Source: SZUA-547 sp963669265 | GTDB taxonomy: Bacteria > Pseudomonadota > Alphaproteobacteria > Rhodobacterales > Rhodobacteraceae | Length of the DNA: 64,000 nucleotides | Direction of reading: 5' to 3' | NCBI GenBank assembly: GCA_963669265.1 | Contig: OY769916.1 | Location: 1,054,001-1,118,000, forward strand | Position numbers and translations under genes: made by a program | The notes under the pieces: model-generated | Database searches by the model: none | Seen by the model: only the letters and a program-made list of their open reading frames with translations | What the model was told of the DNA's origin: nothing | Shown here: one piece after another, positions 60,526-64,000 of the stretch | How positions within the stretch are numbered: position 1 is the first letter of the stretch | How the letters are laid out: each line of letters starts with the position of its first letter

Positions 60526-61014
60526 ATGAAGGGCGATCCCAAAGTATTGGAATACCTCAACAAGGCGGTGCGCAGCGAGCTGACGGCGATCAACCAGTAT
60601 CGGCTGCACGCGTTGCTGCAGGCCGATTGGGGCTACAGCCGTCTGGCGGCGAAATCCAAGGCTGAAGTGGCCGAAGAATCTCTGCACGCCGACACGTTGA
60701 TCGACCGCATCATCTTTCTGGAAGGAGAGCCAGACCTGCAAACGCTGGACCCATTGAGGATCGGCAAGACCGTCAAGGAGACGTTGGAGAACGACCTCGC
60801 CGGTGAGCATGACGCCCGCGCACTGTACCTTGAGGGGCGCGAGGTCTGCAGCAAGGCGGGCGACATCGTCAGTATGAAACTGTTCGAACAGCTTCTGGCC
60901 GATGAGGAAGGACATATCGACTTTCTGGAGACCCAGCTTGAGCTGCTGGAAAGCCTCGGCGCTTCGGGCTACGGCCAGCTCAACGCTGACCCGGCCGATG
61001 TCGGCGAAGCCTGA
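60526..61014 (+). CDS. bfr: Bacterioferritin subunit lacking the haem-ligand methionine
   Basis: The 162-residue ferritin-like protein aligns without gaps to E. coli Bfr over the first 56 residues. Di-iron ferroxidase ligands E18, E51 and H54 are present, as are the later Glu in LAGEHDA and the E/H pair in DEEGHIDFLE. Residue 52, the Met that binds haem in Bfr, is Ser. It may form haem-free shells or mixed shells with a Met-containing subunit. GGAAGG precedes ATG 60526. It converges on an outer-membrane protein gene. Confidence 0.93.
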   Translation: MKGDPKVLEYLNKAVRSELTAINQYRLHALLQADWGYSRLAAKSKAEVAEESLHADTLIDRIIFLEGEPDLQTLDPLRIGKTVKETLENDLAGEHDARALYLEGREVCSKAGDIVSMKLFEQLLADEEGHIDFLETQLELLESLGASGYGQLNADPADVGEA

Positions 61015-61045
61015 GGCGCGCTCAAATCTGTTCTAAATTAACTGC

Positions 61046-61066
61046 GCGCCGCGATCATCGCGGCGC
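61046..61066. terminator. Bidirectional palindromic hairpin
   Basis: GCGCCGCGAT (61046-61055) and ATCGCGGCGC (61057-61066) are perfect complements with a one-base centre. It sits between two converging stops (61014 and 61070) and should act on both transcripts. Confidence 0.65.
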
Positions 61067-61069
61067 CGA

Positions 61070-61795
61070 TCACCATGTGAAGTCGAGCGCCAGGAATGGT
61101 CCTGTGATCGTCGTATCCAGCACCAACCCGTCGTCGTCAAAGTCCAACGCCAGATGGCGATAGCCCAAGCCGACGCCGAAAAGATCGTTGAAGCGATAGG
61201 TAGCGCGGCCCAGAAGCTCCCATTGCAGGTCAGAGCCGACGCCGAACCCGCCGATATCGGCAAGGCCGGAAAGCGCGATATTGTCGGTCACGGCGTAACT
61301 GCCCCGCAATCCGACAATGGGATCGATCCAGTTGTTCGATCGCGACGGGTTGGGCGCGCGCTGGAACTCGATCTTCGTTTCGATCCACCAGGCGCGCACG
61401 CCGCCAAACGCGTCGACGCTGCTGCGCTCGTCCTCATAGAACCGGTAAGCGCCCGCCAGACCGAACATATTTCCGTCTAGAGACGCCTCGGCGGAGGCCC
61501 TGCCGCCCGGCGTCGACGCGTCCTCGGACAGCGCCAGGAAATTGTACTCGGCGATCACGCCCCATTTGCCGCGCCGCGCCTCGCCGTTGATCAGAAAACC
61601 AAAGTCCAGCACTTCCAGGAACGAGGTGTCTGATTCCACGCTGTCGGAATCTCCGATTGTCAGGTCTGCGTCGAAACTTGGGATCCAGAGATAGGGCGTG
61701 ACGCGATACTCCCACTCATCCGCCTGCGCCACCGAAGAGGCGGCGGCGAAAAGTCCCAATGCGGCGAACGTCGCCAGCGCAAACCGAACGGTCAT
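61070..61795 (-). CDS. Outer-membrane beta-barrel protein
   Basis: The 241-residue precursor has a signal peptide (cut near AQA-D, residue 25). Alternating hydrophobic strands run through the mature part (for example WEYRVTPYLWIPSFDADLTIG, YRFNDLFGVGLGYRHLALDF), and the C-terminus ends in LALDFTW with a terminal aromatic residue, as needed for BAM recognition. Size suggests 8 to 10 strands. Function is unknown. It follows the decarboxylase gene by 5 bp. Confidence 0.82.
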   Translation of the reverse strand: MTVRFALATFAALGLFAAASSVAQADEWEYRVTPYLWIPSFDADLTIGDSDSVESDTSFLEVLDFGFLINGEARRGKWGVIAEYNFLALSEDASTPGGRASAEASLDGNMFGLAGAYRFYEDERSSVDAFGGVRAWWIETKIEFQRAPNPSRSNNWIDPIVGLRGSYAVTDNIALSGLADIGGFGVGSDLQWELLGRATYRFNDLFGVGLGYRHLALDFDDDGLVLDTTITGPFLALDFTW

Positions 61796-61800
61796 CTTAT

Positions 61801-63249
61801 CTATGCTCTCTCTTGGGGAATCCTGTCGGGACTCGCCAGATACTCGATTGTCTGGGCGATGTCCCGCCTTGTCGTCAGAGGATTGATGGTGCAAAGCCTG
61901 AGCGCGCTGCGCCCTTTGAGCATCGTGGAGGACACGCAGGCGAAGCCGCTCTCCGACAACGCTCTGACCCGCGCCTCGTGATCCGCCGCATCGGCGCCCT
62001 TCAGCGCGAAGCAGACGATGCCCAACTGGGCGGGGCTCAGCACGTCCCAAAGGTCCGGGCGCGCGCGCAGACAGGTCTCCGCATATCGCGCCGCCTCCAG
62101 TCCCTTTCGAACCGCGTCCTCGAACGCGCCCGCGCCGTAGGTGCGGATCGACATCCATAGTTTAAGCGCCCGCGCGCGGCGCGAGAGCTCCAACCCGCGT
62201 TCGCCAAAATTCACCTCGCGCGCCGCAACGCCAGCGCCCCGGACATCCTTCAGGTATTCCGGTGACATGGCGAAACATCGGTCCAAGGCCCCAGGGCGGG
62301 TGACGAAACAGACGCCGATATCATAGGGTTGGAATAGCCACTTATGCGGATCCAGCGCCAGCGAGTCAGCTCGTTCAAGCCCGCGCATCGCCGCCCGCCC
62401 TTCCGCCGTGATCGCCGCGGGCGCGCCATAGGCGCCGTCCACATGCAACCAGACGCCCTTCTCAGCGCAGAGATCGGCGATCTCCTCCAACGGATCGACA
62501 GCGCCGGTATTCGTAGCTCCCGCTGAGGCGACGATCACCTGCGGCCGCACACCTTCTGACTTGTCTTTTTCGATCCTGTTTCTGAGATCCTCTATGGGCA
62601 TTCGAAATTGATCGTCAGTCTCCAGAACACGGATATCAGCGTCCCGCCGCCCGAGAATGCGCAGGTTTCGTCGCAGCGACGCATGCGTTTGATCGCTCAT
62701 ATAGACCGCGCCGGGTCCCGTCTCCGCCGCAGCGACGGCGAGAGCCGTCAGATTGGCGAGAGAACCGCCCGAAGTCAGCACCCCTTCGGCCCCCTCCGGC
62801 AGGCCGATCATCTGGCGTAGCCAGTCCAGCGCCGTCAGTTCGACCGTCGCCGGGCCGGACGCCCCCGACCAGGAGGTGCAGATCGTGTTGAACCCGACTC
62901 CCAGCCACTCCCCCAACACGGCGGCGAAGGCGCTCGGGCCCGGCACCCGCGCAAAGTATCTGGGATGATCGCCATGCTGCTGATGGGCGAGCGCCACCTC
63001 CGCCAGAAGCCGCAGCGACTCCTCCGGATCCTTCGGCGACCGGGGCAATGGCCCGCCAAGATCGGCGGCGAGAGTCTCCATGTCGGCGGTCCGGATCGCA
63101 GGCTCGGACTCGCGTCGCTCCAGGCGATCGACCACCAGATCCACCACCAAATGCCCCAAACGGCGCATCTCATCAGGCGAAAGGCCCAACGTATCCGCAG
63201 GATAGGGCGCGGCGTCGTCTTGGGCCGTCGTCGGTGCGGTCGGGTCCAT
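61801..63249 (-). CDS. PLP-dependent aromatic-L-amino-acid decarboxylase family protein
   Basis: The 482-residue group II decarboxylase has the PLP lysine in LDPHKWLFQPYD, the ring-stacking region DQTHASLRR, and HVDGAYGAPAAI. The start LGLSPDEMRRLGHLVVDLVV and HPRYFARVPGPSAFAAVLGE are typical of the DDC/TDC clade. Likely substrates are aromatic amino acids, but related enzymes act on others. It is followed by the outer-membrane protein gene and lies 60 bp after glpK. Confidence 0.87.
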   Translation of the reverse strand: MDPTAPTTAQDDAAPYPADTLGLSPDEMRRLGHLVVDLVVDRLERRESEPAIRTADMETLAADLGGPLPRSPKDPEESLRLLAEVALAHQQHGDHPRYFARVPGPSAFAAVLGEWLGVGFNTICTSWSGASGPATVELTALDWLRQMIGLPEGAEGVLTSGGSLANLTALAVAAAETGPGAVYMSDQTHASLRRNLRILGRRDADIRVLETDDQFRMPIEDLRNRIEKDKSEGVRPQVIVASAGATNTGAVDPLEEIADLCAEKGVWLHVDGAYGAPAAITAEGRAAMRGLERADSLALDPHKWLFQPYDIGVCFVTRPGALDRCFAMSPEYLKDVRGAGVAAREVNFGERGLELSRRARALKLWMSIRTYGAGAFEDAVRKGLEAARYAETCLRARPDLWDVLSPAQLGIVCFALKGADAADHEARVRALSESGFACVSSTMLKGRSALRLCTINPLTTRRDIAQTIEYLASPDRIPQERA

Positions 63250-63309
63250 CAGGCCAGGATCTTCCTCAATTGGCGCGCAGGCCGATTGGGCGCCGTCAGA
63301 CCCCGAAAA

Positions 63310-64000
63310 TCAAGTGCTTAACGTGCGCCGCACCGAGTCGCGCCAGCCCGCGTATTTGCGCTCGCGGGTCGCGGCGTCCAGCGCCGGTTCGAAGCGCCGC
63401 TCCAACGCCCATGTCTGGGCGAATTCCTCCGCCGCCGGATAAACCCCCGCCTTCATTCCCGCCAGCCAGGCGGCGCCCAGCGCCGTCGTCTCCGTCACCA
63501 CGGGCCGATCGACGGGCGCGGCCAACATGTCGGCCAGAAACTGCATGGCCCAGTCCGAGGCGGTCATCCCGCCATCGACCCGCAACACGGTCTCCCCTGC
63601 ATTTTCGGACCAGTCCCGCTTCATCGCCTCCAATAGATCGCGGGTCTGATATCCGACGCTTTCCAGCGCGGCGCGCGCGAAATCCTCCGGACCCGTCGCG
63701 CGGGTCAGCCCATAAACCGCGCCGCGGCACTCGGAATCCCAATAGGGCGCGCCCAGCCCGGTGAACGCGGGCACCAGATAGATGTCCTGCGCCGCGTCCG
63801 AGGCCTCAGCCATGCCCTGAGTCTCGCTGGCTTTGGTGATGATCTTCAGCCCGTCGCGCAACCATTGCACCACGGCGCCAGCGATGAAAATGGAGCCCTC
63901 AAGCGCATAAGTCGGCTTGCCGTCCAATTGATACCCGATGGTCGTCAGCAGCCGGTTGGTCGATGCGACCGGCGCGGCGCCGGTGTTCAAAAGCGCAAAA
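63310..64000 (-). CDS. glpK: Glycerol kinase, C-terminal part (5' end outside window)
   Basis: About 230 C-terminal residues are visible. The frame enters from the right edge as FALLNTGAAPV and shows the FGGY-kinase C-terminal motifs YALEGSIFIAGAVVQWLRD, PAFTGLGAPYWD, LRVDGGMTASDWAMQFLADML and ETTALGAAWLAG. These fit GlpK closely, although other FGGY kinases share parts. It phosphorylates glycerol to glycerol 3-phosphate. Confidence 0.92.
   Translation of the reverse strand, partial: FALLNTGAAPVASTNRLLTTIGYQLDGKPTYALEGSIFIAGAVVQWLRDGLKIITKASETQGMAEASDAAQDIYLVPAFTGLGAPYWDSECRGAVYGLTRATGPEDFARAALESVGYQTRDLLEAMKRDWSENAGETVLRVDGGMTASDWAMQFLADMLAAPVDRPVVTETTALGAAWLAGMKAGVYPAAEEFAQTWALERRFEPALDAATRERKYAGWRDSVRRTLST

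Noticed and set aside
1..64000. CRISPR array
   Set aside because: No regularly spaced repeats of 20-40 bp were seen anywhere; the only long exact repeat noticed is the 46-bp att pair.

Overview
The window is GC-rich chromosomal DNA from an alphaproteobacterium, most likely Rhodobacterales or a close relative. The evidence is gene content: two TRAP transporters, a DctBD system, tandem dimethylglycine-dehydrogenase-like flavoproteins, a thi operon combining thiOSGE with HMP salvage, a 58-residue zinc-finger protein and SCO-type copper proteins. No rRNA gene is present, so a genus call is not supported.

Layout. 1-606 is the end of a transglutaminase-like gene, followed by a MarC-family membrane protein. 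1551-11199 looks like a catabolic module: an N-formylglutamate-amidohydrolase-family enzyme, TRAP genes, a glutamine-synthetase-like ligase, an aldehyde dehydrogenase, an iron alcohol dehydrogenase, a GntR regulator, and a divergent RpiR regulator. I read this as gamma-glutamylation and stepwise oxidation of an imported amino alcohol. 11324-19710 holds a taurine/nitrate-type ABC transporter behind two FAD/GcvT demethylating dehydrogenases. 20111-22250 is a CesT-like type III secretion chaperone followed by a 551-residue candidate effector.

22533-32103 is a compact integrated element in tRNA-Arg(CCG), bounded by a 46-bp direct repeat. It encodes a primase/helicase, three small unknown proteins, an HK97 capsid, protease and portal in inverted order, an excisionase-like protein, a tyrosine integrase, and an AT-rich DUF262-HNH protein. 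No terminase or tail gene is visible. It resembles a capsid-encoding phage satellite carrying a defence gene, or a heavily reduced prophage.

32321-46846 is mostly core genome: a GT39-type membrane glycosyltransferase, a three-gene periplasmic set (SCO plus two related Cys proteins), an ABC ATPase, a zinc-finger protein, dgkA, polA, a TPR protein, an MBL-fold-like protein, oligopeptidase A and an SLC13-type transporter. 47000-53635 is a dctBD-dctPQM C4-dicarboxylate-type TRAP locus. 53684-60363 is a TPP-riboswitch-controlled thiamine operon (thiD-O-S-G-E-Y-tenA-thiZ-X). The right end has a bacterioferritin without its haem Met, an outer-membrane beta-barrel, an aromatic amino acid decarboxylase and the C-terminal part of glpK. 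Starts were chosen by eye from ribosome-binding sites and overlaps; functions rest on motif recognition without database searches.
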